A DNA stretch of 35,747 bases, from positions 50,539 through 86,285 of the forward strand of contig QHWT01000050.1 of NCBI GenBank assembly GCA_003222675.1. The letters run 5' to 3'. Of this stretch, positions 24,685 to 34,490 are shown piece after piece. A model generated the notes under the pieces. It saw nothing but the letters and a program-made list of their open reading frames with translations, did not search any database and was not told the origin of the DNA. The translations under genes were made by a program, and so were the position numbers. This DNA is from Acidobacteriota bacterium. GTDB lineage: Bacteria; Acidobacteriota; Vicinamibacteria; Vicinamibacterales; 2-12-FULL-66-21. Each line of letters begins with the position of its first letter. The first letter of the stretch is position 1.

Positions 24685-25980
24685 CTACTCGATCAGCAGC
24701 GCGCCGGGATCCTCGACGAGTTCCTTGATCCGCACGAGAAACCGCACGGCTTCCGACCCGTCCACGATGCGGTGATCGTAGGTGAGCGCGGTGTACATCA
24801 TTGGCTTCACCGAGACCTGGCCGTTGATGACGACGGCGCGATCCTTGATCGCGTGGAGTCCGAGAATGCCGACCTGGGGAGGATTCAGGATCGGCGTGCT
24901 GAGGAGCGATCCGAAAACGCCGCCGTTCGTGATCGTGAACGTGCCCCCCTGGATGTCTGCGAGCGAGAGCGTTCCCTCCTCGGCGGCTTTGGCGTACTCG
25001 CGCACCTTTTGCTCGATCTGGGCAAACGACATCCGATCCGCGTCGCGCAGCACGGGCACGACGAGCCCCTCGCTCGCGCCCACGGCGATGCCGATGTCGT
25101 AGTAGTGCTTCAGCACCATCTCGTCTCCCTGGATCTCCGCGTTGACCCGCGGAAAGTCCCGGAGGGCGCCGATTACGGCCTTGACGAAGAACGACGACAA
25201 GCCGAGGCCGATGCCGTGGCGATCCTTGAAGCCCTGCTTGTGCCGTTCGCGGAGAGCCATCACGCCGGACATGTCCACCTCGTTGAACGTGGTGAGCATG
25301 GCTGCCGTGCTCTGCGCTTCGACGAGACGCCGTGCGATGGTGGCGCGGCGCTTCGACATGCGCACGCGCTCCTCCGTCCGTTCTCCTTCGGAGCGGCGCC
25401 GATCCTCCGATACGGGCGTGGCGGGTCGGGTCTTCTGAGGAGTGGACGCGGCCGGTGCCTGCGATGCCCTCCCGCTTTGCTGCGCCGACACCTGCGCGCT
25501 GGCAGGCGCCTGCGCTGCCTGCTCGACGTCGCGACGCATCACGCGTCCCGCGTCGCCGCTGCCGCGCACCTGTTTGAGATCGACTTCGTTCTGCTGCGCC
25601 GCCTTCCGAGCAGTCGGTGTCGCACGGGTTTTGTCCTTGTCCGCCGGACCCTGGACAGCGGCGGACGCCTTGACCGTCGCCTCGCCCGCTTTCGCTGGAC
25701 TCGCCTCCTGGCCTTCGGCGCGGCTCGCGCCCGTCGACGCTCCGCGTTCTTCGATCACCCCGAGCACCTCACCCACCTTCACGTCGGCGCCATCGGTATG
25801 ATCGATCCGGCTCAACACGCCCGCCTGTGGCGCCGCCACTTCGAGATCGATCTTGTCCGTCTCGAGCTCGACCAGCGGGTCGCCCGCCGACACGACGTCC
25901 CCCTGCTTCTTCAACCACTTCGCCACGCGCGCGTCGACAATCGATTCGCCTACCTCAGGAACGACGATATTCGCTGGCAT
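24685..25980 (-). CDS. sucB: Dihydrolipoyllysine succinyltransferase, E2 of 2-oxoglutarate dehydrogenase
   Basis: 431 residues from ATG 25980, with AGGAGAG about 4 bp upstream. Lipoyl domain at 1-80, with the lipoylated Lys in ETDKIDLEV (about K43); an Ala/Pro/Gln-rich linker; peripheral subunit-binding domain with ATPTARKAAQQNEVDLKQVRGSGDAGRV; catalytic domain from about 200 with the catalytic HRIVDG (His, Asp) near the end. Transfers succinyl from E1 to CoA in the TCA cycle. It starts 7 bp after the sucA stop, so they form an operon. Only one lipoyl domain, as in Gram-negative SucB. Confidence 0.95.
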   Translation of the reverse strand: MPANIVVPEVGESIVDARVAKWLKKQGDVVSAGDPLVELETDKIDLEVAAPQAGVLSRIDHTDGADVKVGEVLGVIEERGASTGASRAEGQEASPAKAGEATVKASAAVQGPADKDKTRATPTARKAAQQNEVDLKQVRGSGDAGRVMRRDVEQAAQAPASAQVSAQQSGRASQAPAASTPQKTRPATPVSEDRRRSEGERTEERVRMSKRRATIARRLVEAQSTAAMLTTFNEVDMSGVMALRERHKQGFKDRHGIGLGLSSFFVKAVIGALRDFPRVNAEIQGDEMVLKHYYDIGIAVGASEGLVVPVLRDADRMSFAQIEQKVREYAKAAEEGTLSLADIQGGTFTITNGGVFGSLLSTPILNPPQVGILGLHAIKDRAVVINGQVSVKPMMYTALTYDHRIVDGSEAVRFLVRIKELVEDPGALLIE

Positions 25981-25987
25981 ATCTCTC

Positions 25988-28807
25988 CTATCCCGCAACC
26001 TGTTCAGGCGCGGGCTTCGACCCACGCTTTGGACGTCCCGGCGACTTCGACTCCGCGAAGGCCGCTTCGATGAGCGCCTGCTGCTGACGGGCATGACGTG
26101 CCGCGGATCCTTCCGCGGGGCTCGCGCTACGCGGTCTCGTGACCGCGCGGACGGGACGGCCGTTCGCGACGTCGGTCAGCCGGGTCCGGACGAATTCCCA
26201 CGCGCCCATGTTCTCCGGTTCTTCCTGCACCCAGACGATCTCCTCGGCGGATCCGTATCCGTCGAGCATCGCGCGCAGGTCGCGCATCGGGATCGGGTAG
26301 AGCTGCTCGAGGCGGCAGAGCGCCACGTCGCGTCGTGCGCCGCGCACATCGCTTCCGGCGAGGTCGACGTAGATCTTGCCGCTGCAGAGCAGCACGCGGC
26401 GGATCTCTCCGGCGCGCCCGCGCGCATCGTCGTCGTCGATCACCATGCGGAAGCGCGACTCGGCGAGCTCGCGCGGCGCGGATGCGACGCGCGGGTGGCG
26501 CAGGAGGCTCTTCGGCGTGAGCACGATTAGCGGCAGCGGATCCTTGATCAGGAGGGCCGCCTGCCGCCGGAGCAGGTGAAAGTACTGCGCGGCGGTGGTG
26601 CAGTTCGCAATCCGCATGTTGATGTCTGCGGCGAGCTGCAGGAAGCGCTCGGGGCGCGCGCTCGCGTGATCGGGCCCCTGTCCTTCGTGCGCGTGGGGCA
26701 ACAGCAGAACCAGCGAGGGCTGCTGCCCCCATTTGATCCGAGCGGAGGCGATGAACTCGTCGATGATGACCTGGGCGCCGTTGATGAAGTCGCCGTATTG
26801 CGCTTCCCAGATGACCAGCCGCGACGGTTCCTGCACGTTGTAGCCGTACTCGAACCCGAGCGCCGCGTTCTCCGACAGCGGACTGTTATGAACCTCGAAG
26901 CCGGCGCGCGCCTGCGGCAGCGACTGCAGCGGCACGTGCAGGCCGCCGGTCTTGACGTCGTGAAACACCGCGTGGCGATGGCTGAACGTCCCGCGCTCGA
27001 CGTCTTCACCCGTCAGCCGAATGCTCACACCATCCCCGAGAATCGATGCGAAGGCGAGCTCCTCCGCGGTCGACCAGTCGATCGAACGGTCGTCGGCGTG
27101 CGCGAACACCTGCGATCGCTTCTCGCGGACACGTTCCAGCTTTCGGTGGATCGAGAAGCCCGACGGAAACTTGAGCAGTGCATCGTTCAGTTCGGTAAGG
27201 CGATCGAGCGAAACGGCCGTCTGTGCGCTCGCGGCGGCACCGGGCGGCGGCGGCGCGGGGAGCGGCTCGATCAGGTCCTGCTCCGGCTGCAGCGCGTCCA
27301 TCGCGGCCTGCAGCTCCGCGTTGAACCGGGCCACAAGTTGATCCGGTACGGACGGCTCGACAACACCGCGCTCGACCAGCGTCCGCGCCCAAATCTCGCG
27401 AACGCTCGGCTGGTCGGCGATCTTCTGATACATCAGCGGCTGCGTGAACGCCGGCTCGTCCCCTTCGTTGTGGCCGTGACGCCGGTAGCCGACCAGGTCG
27501 ATCAGGAAGTCGCGCTGGAATTCGTTCCGATACGCAATCGCGAGGCGCGCCGCTTCGACGCACGCCTCGGGATCGTCCGCATTCACGTGCACGATGGGAA
27601 TCTTGAAGCCGCGCGCGAGCCCGCTCGCGTAGGACGTGCTGTAGCAGTCCTGCGAGTCCGCCGTGAACCCCAGCTGATTGTTGACGATGATATGGATCGT
27701 GCCGCCGGTGTCGTAGCCGCGCAGGCGCCCGAGATTCAGCGTCTCCGCGACGATGCCCTGCCCGGGGAATGCCGCGTCGCCATGAATGAGGACGGGCAGG
27801 CTGCGGGCGGGATCGAATTCCGGCGCACCGGCCCGATCGGTGACCGTTCCGGCCGCACGTGCCATGCCTTCGACGATCGGGTCGACCGCTTCGAGATGGC
27901 TCGGATTGGGCGGCATCGAGACGACGAGATCCATCTCGCGGCCCTCTTTGATCGCGCGGTGCGCGCCGGCGTGATACTTCACGTCGCCGGTCCACGCCAT
28001 GTCCTCGCGGAAATTCTTGGACGAGAGCGGGTCCTTGAACTCGGCGAGAATCTGCTGATAGGGCTTGTTGAGCACGTGCGCCATCACGTTGAGGCGGCCG
28101 CGGTGCGCCATGCCAATCAGGATCGATCGCGTGCCGGCCTCTGCGGCATCGCCGATCATCTCGTCGAGGATGGGCACGAGCATGTCGAGCCCTTCGATCG
28201 AAAACCTCGTCTTGCCTTGAAACGTGCGGTGGAGGAATCGCTCGAAGGCTTCAACTTGTGTGAGGCGCTCGAGCAGCGCGACGGGATCGATCGGATCCAC
28301 CGGTGCCCGGAACCTGCCGAGCTCCGCCGCCTGGCGGAGCCATTCACGTTCCTGCGGGACGAACACGTGCGCGTAATCGTAGCCCGTCGTCGAGCAATAC
28401 ACCCGCCGGAACGCTTCGACCACCTCGTACATGTTCGCGGCGGACTCTGCGAGCGGCGATGGGATCAACGTCGCGGGGAGCTCGCGCAGGTCCGCCTCGG
28501 TGACGCCATGGGTTTCCGGCAGCAGCGATGGATCGCCGTGCCGCGGCTTCCCGAGAGGATCGAGTTGCGCGGCGAGATGACCGTACCTCCTGATCGCCTG
28601 CGCGAGATTGACCGCGCCCACGGCCTTGCCGAGCAGCTTCGCATCGAGCGAGCGGGGCGTTTCGTCGGCAACGTCTGCAGGAGGCGTCCACCGCGCGAAC
28701 AGGGCGCGTGTTTCCGCGTCTACCGAGGCTGGATCGTTTCGAAAGCGCTCGTATAATTCGAGCACGTACCCACGGTTGAGTCCCGTGAATCCCTGCCAGG
28801 TGGACAT
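25988..28807 (-). CDS. sucA: 2-oxoglutarate dehydrogenase E1
   Basis: 939 residues, a normal length. The N-terminus (GLNRGYVLELYERFRNDPASV) is the E2-binding extension; then FRRVYCSTTGYDYAHV, the small N-terminal domain, and the large ThDP domain with GMAHRGRLNVMAH, GDAAFPGQGIVAETLNL and NNQLGFT (ThDP and Mg binding). The C-terminal transketolase-like half contains SHRHAVFHD, EYGYNVQEPSRLVIWEAQYGDF and the final WVQEEPENMGAW. Decarboxylates 2-oxoglutarate and passes succinyl to the lipoyl group of SucB. The E3 subunit is not in the window. It is first in the operon sucA-sucB-dinB. Confidence 0.96.
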   Translation of the reverse strand: MSTWQGFTGLNRGYVLELYERFRNDPASVDAETRALFARWTPPADVADETPRSLDAKLLGKAVGAVNLAQAIRRYGHLAAQLDPLGKPRHGDPSLLPETHGVTEADLRELPATLIPSPLAESAANMYEVVEAFRRVYCSTTGYDYAHVFVPQEREWLRQAAELGRFRAPVDPIDPVALLERLTQVEAFERFLHRTFQGKTRFSIEGLDMLVPILDEMIGDAAEAGTRSILIGMAHRGRLNVMAHVLNKPYQQILAEFKDPLSSKNFREDMAWTGDVKYHAGAHRAIKEGREMDLVVSMPPNPSHLEAVDPIVEGMARAAGTVTDRAGAPEFDPARSLPVLIHGDAAFPGQGIVAETLNLGRLRGYDTGGTIHIIVNNQLGFTADSQDCYSTSYASGLARGFKIPIVHVNADDPEACVEAARLAIAYRNEFQRDFLIDLVGYRRHGHNEGDEPAFTQPLMYQKIADQPSVREIWARTLVERGVVEPSVPDQLVARFNAELQAAMDALQPEQDLIEPLPAPPPPGAAASAQTAVSLDRLTELNDALLKFPSGFSIHRKLERVREKRSQVFAHADDRSIDWSTAEELAFASILGDGVSIRLTGEDVERGTFSHRHAVFHDVKTGGLHVPLQSLPQARAGFEVHNSPLSENAALGFEYGYNVQEPSRLVIWEAQYGDFINGAQVIIDEFIASARIKWGQQPSLVLLLPHAHEGQGPDHASARPERFLQLAADINMRIANCTTAAQYFHLLRRQAALLIKDPLPLIVLTPKSLLRHPRVASAPRELAESRFRMVIDDDDARGRAGEIRRVLLCSGKIYVDLAGSDVRGARRDVALCRLEQLYPIPMRDLRAMLDGYGSAEEIVWVQEEPENMGAWEFVRTRLTDVANGRPVRAVTRPRSASPAEGSAARHARQQQALIEAAFAESKSPGRPKRGSKPAPEQVAG

Positions 28808-28812
28808 GTCTT

Positions 28813-28818
28813 TATAAT
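28813..28818 (+). promoter_or_regulatory. Possible -10 box (TATAAT)
   Basis: TATAAT at 28813-28818 on the + strand, 8 bp before ATG 28827. A start 6-8 nt downstream would produce an almost leaderless message for the small ORF and the DinB gene that follows. No good -35 is seen at 17 bp; the match could be chance. Confidence 0.35.
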
Positions 28819-28826
28819 CCTACCGC

Positions 28827-28952
28827 ATGCGCATTGCCGCACGCGCGGCGCTGATCGTACTTCTCTCGGTCGCGACATCCGCACCATCGCGATACAGAGG
28901 AACGCGTACGCACGCGGAGCCGCAGGCACCAGCCCGTAACGCGAAACGGTAA
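28827..28952 (+). CDS. 41-residue exported-peptide ORF, hypothetical
   Basis: ATG 28827 to TAA 28950-28952. The N-terminus MRIAARAALIVLLSVATSAPS has the form of a signal peptide (positive, hydrophobic, then small residues) followed by a short basic tail. It ends 5 bp before the DinB start at 28958, so coupling is possible. It may also be the truncated start of a larger secreted protein, or chance. Low confidence. Confidence 0.3.
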   Translation: MRIAARAALIVLLSVATSAPSRYRGTRTHAEPQAPARNAKR

Positions 28953-28957
28953 CCAGC

Positions 28958-29455
28958 ATGGATCTTGGCCGCCACTATCTCGACGATGTGATCTCGCAGA
29001 TCGAAAAGCAGAAGAGTCTGGCGGATCGGGCGATCGCCCAGGTGACGGACCAGGAGCTGTTCCGAACGATCGACGCGGAGTCGAACAGCATCGCGATCGT
29101 CATGCGCCATGTTGCGGGAAACCTCCGATCGCGGTTCACGGACTTTCTCACGACGGACGGCGAGAAGCCGGATCGCCATCGGGACGGCGAATTCGAAATG
29201 CCCGCGGCAGCGACGCGCGAGACGGTTGTAGCGGATTGGGACAGCGGCTTCAGCCGCCTGCTCGCCGCGCTGCGCGAATTACGTCCTGAGGATCTGCTGC
29301 GCGATGTTTCGATCCGCGGTGAGCGTCACTCCGTCGTGCAGGCGCTGGACCGTGCAATCACGCATCTTGCGTATCACGTCGGCCAGATCGTCTTCCTCGC
29401 GAAACACCTGCGGTCCTCGACCTGGCGCACGCTCAGCATCCCGAAAGCGCGGTAG
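28958..29455 (+). CDS. DUF1572-type DinB-like protein
   Basis: 165 residues. IAIVMRHVAGNLRSRFTDFL (about 46-65) with the first His, and ITHLAYHVGQIVFLAKHL (about 129-146) with the second HxxxH pair are the DinB-fold metal site. DUF1572 proteins share it and are common in soil bacteria. Function unknown. It is the second DinB-fold gene near sucAB and is only distantly similar to the first, so not a recent duplicate. It is divergent from sucA. Confidence 0.85.
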   Translation: MDLGRHYLDDVISQIEKQKSLADRAIAQVTDQELFRTIDAESNSIAIVMRHVAGNLRSRFTDFLTTDGEKPDRHRDGEFEMPAAATRETVVADWDSGFSRLLAALRELRPEDLLRDVSIRGERHSVVQALDRAITHLAYHVGQIVFLAKHLRSSTWRTLSIPKAR

Positions 29456-29497
29456 CTGGATTCGCTCGTATCGGAGCGCCGAGCGCCAGCGTCAGCG

Positions 29498-31876
<2,379 letters not shown>

Positions 31877-32018
31877 CGCTTAGCAGAATAGCACTGGGCT
31901 CAACGGAGACGGACGGAGGAAACGAACGGAGGAACGGACGGAGGAAACGGGCGGAGGAAACGGACGGAGGAAACGGATCCTAGAAACGAAGCAACGAACG
32001 CAACGAAGACGAACGAAG

Positions 32019-32092
32019 GGCGATCGCCGAGCGCCCGGCCTCCGGCCGGGCGTCACTTCCACACCCGCGCGAAGCGCGGCTCGGCGATCGCC
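32019..32092. repeat. Three-way-junction palindrome (REP-like)
   Basis: A 14-bp perfect outer stem GGCGATCGCCGAGC (32019-32032) with GCTCGGCGATCGCC (32079-32092) encloses two hairpins: CGCCCGGCC-TCC-GGCCGGGCG (32032-32052) and CCGCGC-GAA-GCGCGG (32065-32079). The second hairpin and the adjoining TCGGCG also occur in the 13.2 kb palindrome. It is inside the GxxExxY cassette just after the gene's stop codon. Confidence 0.8.
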
Positions 32093-32100
32093 TCATGCGG

Positions 32101-32526
32101 TCAAACCGGATCGTCGGTGACCCCTTCAATCCGCATCTTCGGATTCACCACGCGCTTCACGCCATCAACGAGCCTCACGACGTTGAAGTTGATCAACAGC
32201 CCGACGGGCAGATTGGCCAGCTTCAACTGGGTGAGCACCTGCCGCCGATGAATCTCCATCAGCGTCTGCACGCTCTTCAGCTCCACGACGACGCAGCCTT
32301 CGATGACGATGTCGATGTAGTAGAGCGTTTTCAGCTGCACGCCTTTGTAGATGATTGGCACCCTGCGCTGAAGTTCGAACTGCAGCTTCTCTGCGGTCAG
32401 TTCGTACGCCATGCATTCTTCGTACACGTTCTCGAATACTCCTGGACCAACGACGTCGTGCACGCGAATGCCGCACCCGATGATCGCGCGAGTGATCAGG
32501 TTCGTGCCATGTGGATCTGTCAACAT
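32101..32526 (-). CDS. GxxExxY family protein (PDDEXK_3-like)
   Basis: 141 residues from ATG 32526 (MLTDPHGTNLITRAIIG); an ATG at 32586 would add 20 residues with no family support. The name motif GPGVFENVYE (about 27-36) is exact. Then YIDIVIEGCVVVELKSVQTL (about 78-97) gives a D...E-x-K as in PD-(D/E)XK nucleases, and HRRQVLTQLKLANLPVGLLINFN the C-terminal helix-strand. TIGR04256/PF13366 members are small, scattered and of unknown function; nuclease activity is predicted from the fold only. It sits between inverted repeats in a cassette and is oriented like parC. Confidence 0.88.
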   Translation of the reverse strand: MLTDPHGTNLITRAIIGCGIRVHDVVGPGVFENVYEECMAYELTAEKLQFELQRRVPIIYKGVQLKTLYYIDIVIEGCVVVELKSVQTLMEIHRRQVLTQLKLANLPVGLLINFNVVRLVDGVKRVVNPKMRIEGVTDDPV

Positions 32527-32680
32527 GCACGGCGGACATAGCAAGGAGCGGACCGCGGCGGAATTGGCCCGAAATGCTGCCAGCAAGCCTGATATGTTGC
32601 ACTTTCTTCGTACCCTCCGTTAGCTTCGTTGCTTCGTTTTTGAGATCCGTTCCCTTCGTCACCCTCCGTGGCAGACGACT

Positions 32681-33595
32681 ATGAGAACCCTCCGATACCT
32701 CCACTACGACGTCTTCACCGATCGCGCCTTCGAAGGCAACCAGCTCGCCGTGTTTCCAGAGCCGGCCGGGCTGACGACAGAGGAGATGCAGCGGATTGCG
32801 CGCGAGATGAATTTTTCCGAGAGCACGTTCATCTTTCCGCGCGAGACACCGGACACCGATATCCGGATGCGGATCTTCACGCCGGGTGAAGAGCTGCCGA
32901 TGGCTGGACACCCGACAATCGGGAGCGCGTTCGCGCTCGCGACGGAAGGGATCATCGCAAAAGGACGGGAGCGCTTCGTGTTCGGCCTTGGTGTGGGGCC
33001 GACGCCCGTGACGCTCGAATGGAAACGGGACGAGCTCGATTTCGCATGGATGACGCAGAAGCTGCCGGCCTTCGAGGGACGCGTCACGGATCGGCCCGCG
33101 CTGGCCGCATCGCTCGGCCTCGACGCGGCGGATTTCGTCGAGGGCGCGCCCGTGGAAGTCGTCTCGTGCGGTGTGCCGTTTCTGTTCGCGCCGCTGGCGT
33201 CACGCGCAGCGGTGGATCGCGTAGCGATGAATCGACCCGCCTATGCCGCCTGCTGCAAGGCCGCCGGCCTCGCGGAGCGGCCGCTGTTCCTGTTCACGCT
33301 CGACGGCGGCGCCACCGAACGGGAATCCATCTACAGCCGCATGCTCGCTCCCGGCTTCGGCGTCGCGGAAGACCCCGCGACCGGCAGCGCAAGCGGGCCT
33401 CTCGGCTGCTATCTCGCAATACATCGACTGCTCCCGGCCGACCGGCTGACCGGGTTCGTCAGCCTGCAGGGGGCAGCCATGCAGCGGCCCAGCCGGATTC
33501 ATATTTCCATCGGCGCCGAGCGCGATCGCATCACCAGCGTGCGCATCGGCGGCCGGAGCGTTCTCGTCGGCAAGGGCACGCTCGAAGTGCCGTAA
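32681..33595 (+). CDS. PhzF family isomerase/epimerase-like protein
   Basis: 304 residues. N-terminal half: DVFTDRAFEGNQLAVF (about 10-25), the catalytic Glu47 in MNFSESTFIF and MAGHPTIGSA (about 74-83). C-terminal half: GFGVAEDPATGSASGPLGCYL (about 226-246), the second conserved block. The two halves share the hot-dog-like fold of diaminopimelate epimerase. PhzF isomerises dihydro-hydroxyanthranilate in phenazine synthesis, but no other phz genes are near, so this is one of the many housekeeping relatives with unknown substrate. The start codon is 9 bp from the right arm of the GxxExxY cassette and lacks a Shine-Dalgarno. Confidence 0.9.
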   Translation: MRTLRYLHYDVFTDRAFEGNQLAVFPEPAGLTTEEMQRIAREMNFSESTFIFPRETPDTDIRMRIFTPGEELPMAGHPTIGSAFALATEGIIAKGRERFVFGLGVGPTPVTLEWKRDELDFAWMTQKLPAFEGRVTDRPALAASLGLDAADFVEGAPVEVVSCGVPFLFAPLASRAAVDRVAMNRPAYAACCKAAGLAERPLFLFTLDGGATERESIYSRMLAPGFGVAEDPATGSASGPLGCYLAIHRLLPADRLTGFVSLQGAAMQRPSRIHISIGAERDRITSVRIGGRSVLVGKGTLEVP

Positions 33596-33629
33596 CGCCC
33601 CGCTTCTTCCCGGAGCCCGTTCCGTGTTG

Positions 33630-33686
33630 TTCTGTGGCCCTTTGTGTTTTTCTGTGGCCGTTGACTCCGGGTGGTCGATTCTGTGG
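33630..33686. repeat. TTCTGTGG direct repeats before the DUF421 gene
   Basis: TTCTGTGG occurs at 33630, 33650 and 33679, separated by T/G-rich DNA. This is one arm of the CTGTGGT/CTTTGTG type of short repeats; no inverted partner was found nearby. Confidence 0.6.
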
Positions 33687-33707
33687 TCTGCTGTGGGCGG
33701 AGGCCCC

Positions 33708-34274
33708 ATGGTCTGGACCGATCTCTTCGTGCCCGGCGTGCCGCTCGTCGAAAAAGTGGTGCGCCCGCTGATTGTCTACGTTGTGCTCGTGATGCTCGTG
33801 CGGCTCGCGGGCAAGCGCGAACTCGCGCAGCTCAATCCGTTCGATCTCATCGTTCTGCTCACGTTGTCGAACACCGTCCAGAACGCAATCATCGGCAACG
33901 ACAACTCGCTCATTGGCGGCGTCATCGGCGCCGTCACCCTCGTCGGCGTCAACTGGCTCGTCGTGCGATTCATGTACCGGCACGAAAAGCTCGATCGCTG
34001 GATCGAGGGAGATCCCGTGACGCTGGTGGAGGACGGGCAGGTACTCAAGCATTGCCTCGATAACGAATTAATCACGGTGGCCGAGCTCGAGGCGGCGGCA
34101 CATCGGCAGGGTTTCGAGTCGCTCGGGGACGTCGGGCGCGCCGTGCTGGAGCCAGGCGGCACGCTGTCATTCGTAGGCCGCAACAGGGCGACGGCCGCGG
34201 CACCGCCCCGTACCCACGAGGAGATTCTCCTGAGGCTGGACGAGATCAAGCGGATGCTAGCTGCTAGAGGCTAA
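33708..34274 (+). CDS. DUF421 (YetF-like) membrane protein
   Basis: 188 residues from ATG 33708, with GGCGGAGG just upstream; the frame stays open to 33624 but reads repeat sequence. Three TM segments (about 18-36, 42-60, 64-82) with VRLAGKRELAQLNPFDLIVLLTLSNTVQNAI between the first two, the hallmark of the DUF421/YetF family. The C-terminal cytoplasmic part has the usual DGQVLKHCLDNELITVAELEAAAHRQGF (about 106-133) and ends in a short helix. YetF-like proteins in Bacillus relate to spore germination or stress; exact activity unknown. Same direction as phzF. Confidence 0.88.
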   Translation: MVWTDLFVPGVPLVEKVVRPLIVYVVLVMLVRLAGKRELAQLNPFDLIVLLTLSNTVQNAIIGNDNSLIGGVIGAVTLVGVNWLVVRFMYRHEKLDRWIEGDPVTLVEDGQVLKHCLDNELITVAELEAAAHRQGFESLGDVGRAVLEPGGTLSFVGRNRATAAAPPRTHEEILLRLDEIKRMLAARG

Positions 34275-34490
34275 CGCCTCAATGTTCAATGCTAAACGTC
34301 CAATGCACAGTGCGGCAATGTCGCGATAGCGCCGCAAATGGTCGGGCTTCAGCGACAAGCCCGTCGGAGCACCTCGAACAGTGGAGGTGCAATCGTTGAG
34401 CCACGCGCAAGCCGAGGCGTGTCCCGAAAGCGTGGCAGGAGTCAAGCTGTCGCGCGGTCGGCGGAATTAGCCTTGCACGTTTTTTGTCGC
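34275..34490 (+). promoter_or_regulatory. 216-bp structured leader region before the ThDP enzyme
   Basis: 34280-34293 is a copy of CAATGTT CAATGCT, as at 18374. Then three hairpins: CGGGCTT/AAGCCCG (34343-34363), GCACCTC/GAGGTGC (34369-34390), and a switch-like third one, where CACGC (34402-34406) can pair with GCGTG (34417-34421) or GCCACGC (34400-34406) with GCGTGGC (34430-34436). A T6 run at about 34480 comes just before the ATG. It does not match any riboswitch class I know; a REP-like repeat is as likely as a regulatory RNA. Confidence 0.4.

Larger units (their letters stand above)
31899..32672. mobile_element. Palindrome-bounded cassette carrying a GxxExxY gene
   Basis: The left arm is a tandem array of ACGGAGGAAACGG-type units (31899-31980) followed by AACGAAGCAACGAA. 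The right arm, in inverted orientation, is at about 32608-32672. Perfectly paired blocks: AAACGAAGCAACGAA (31984-31998) with TTCGTTGCTTCGTTT (32625-32639), and AACGGATC (31972-31979) with GATCCGTT (32644-32651), in the same order and with nearly the same spacing. The outer parts carry ACGGAGG units on both sides. The cassette lies between parC and phzF, whose starts abut it with no clear Shine-Dalgarno. Exact ends are uncertain. Confidence 0.68.

Noticed and set aside
24772-26073. 433-codon + strand open frame opposite sucB
   Set aside because: Shadow of sucB.
26576-28756. 726-codon + strand open frame opposite sucA
   Set aside because: Antisense shadow of a GC-rich conserved gene; composition is atypical and no motif is visible.
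33630-33686. Third loaded cassette around the DUF421 gene
   Set aside because: Only one arm is present; no inverted TTCTGTGG copy was found after the gene.
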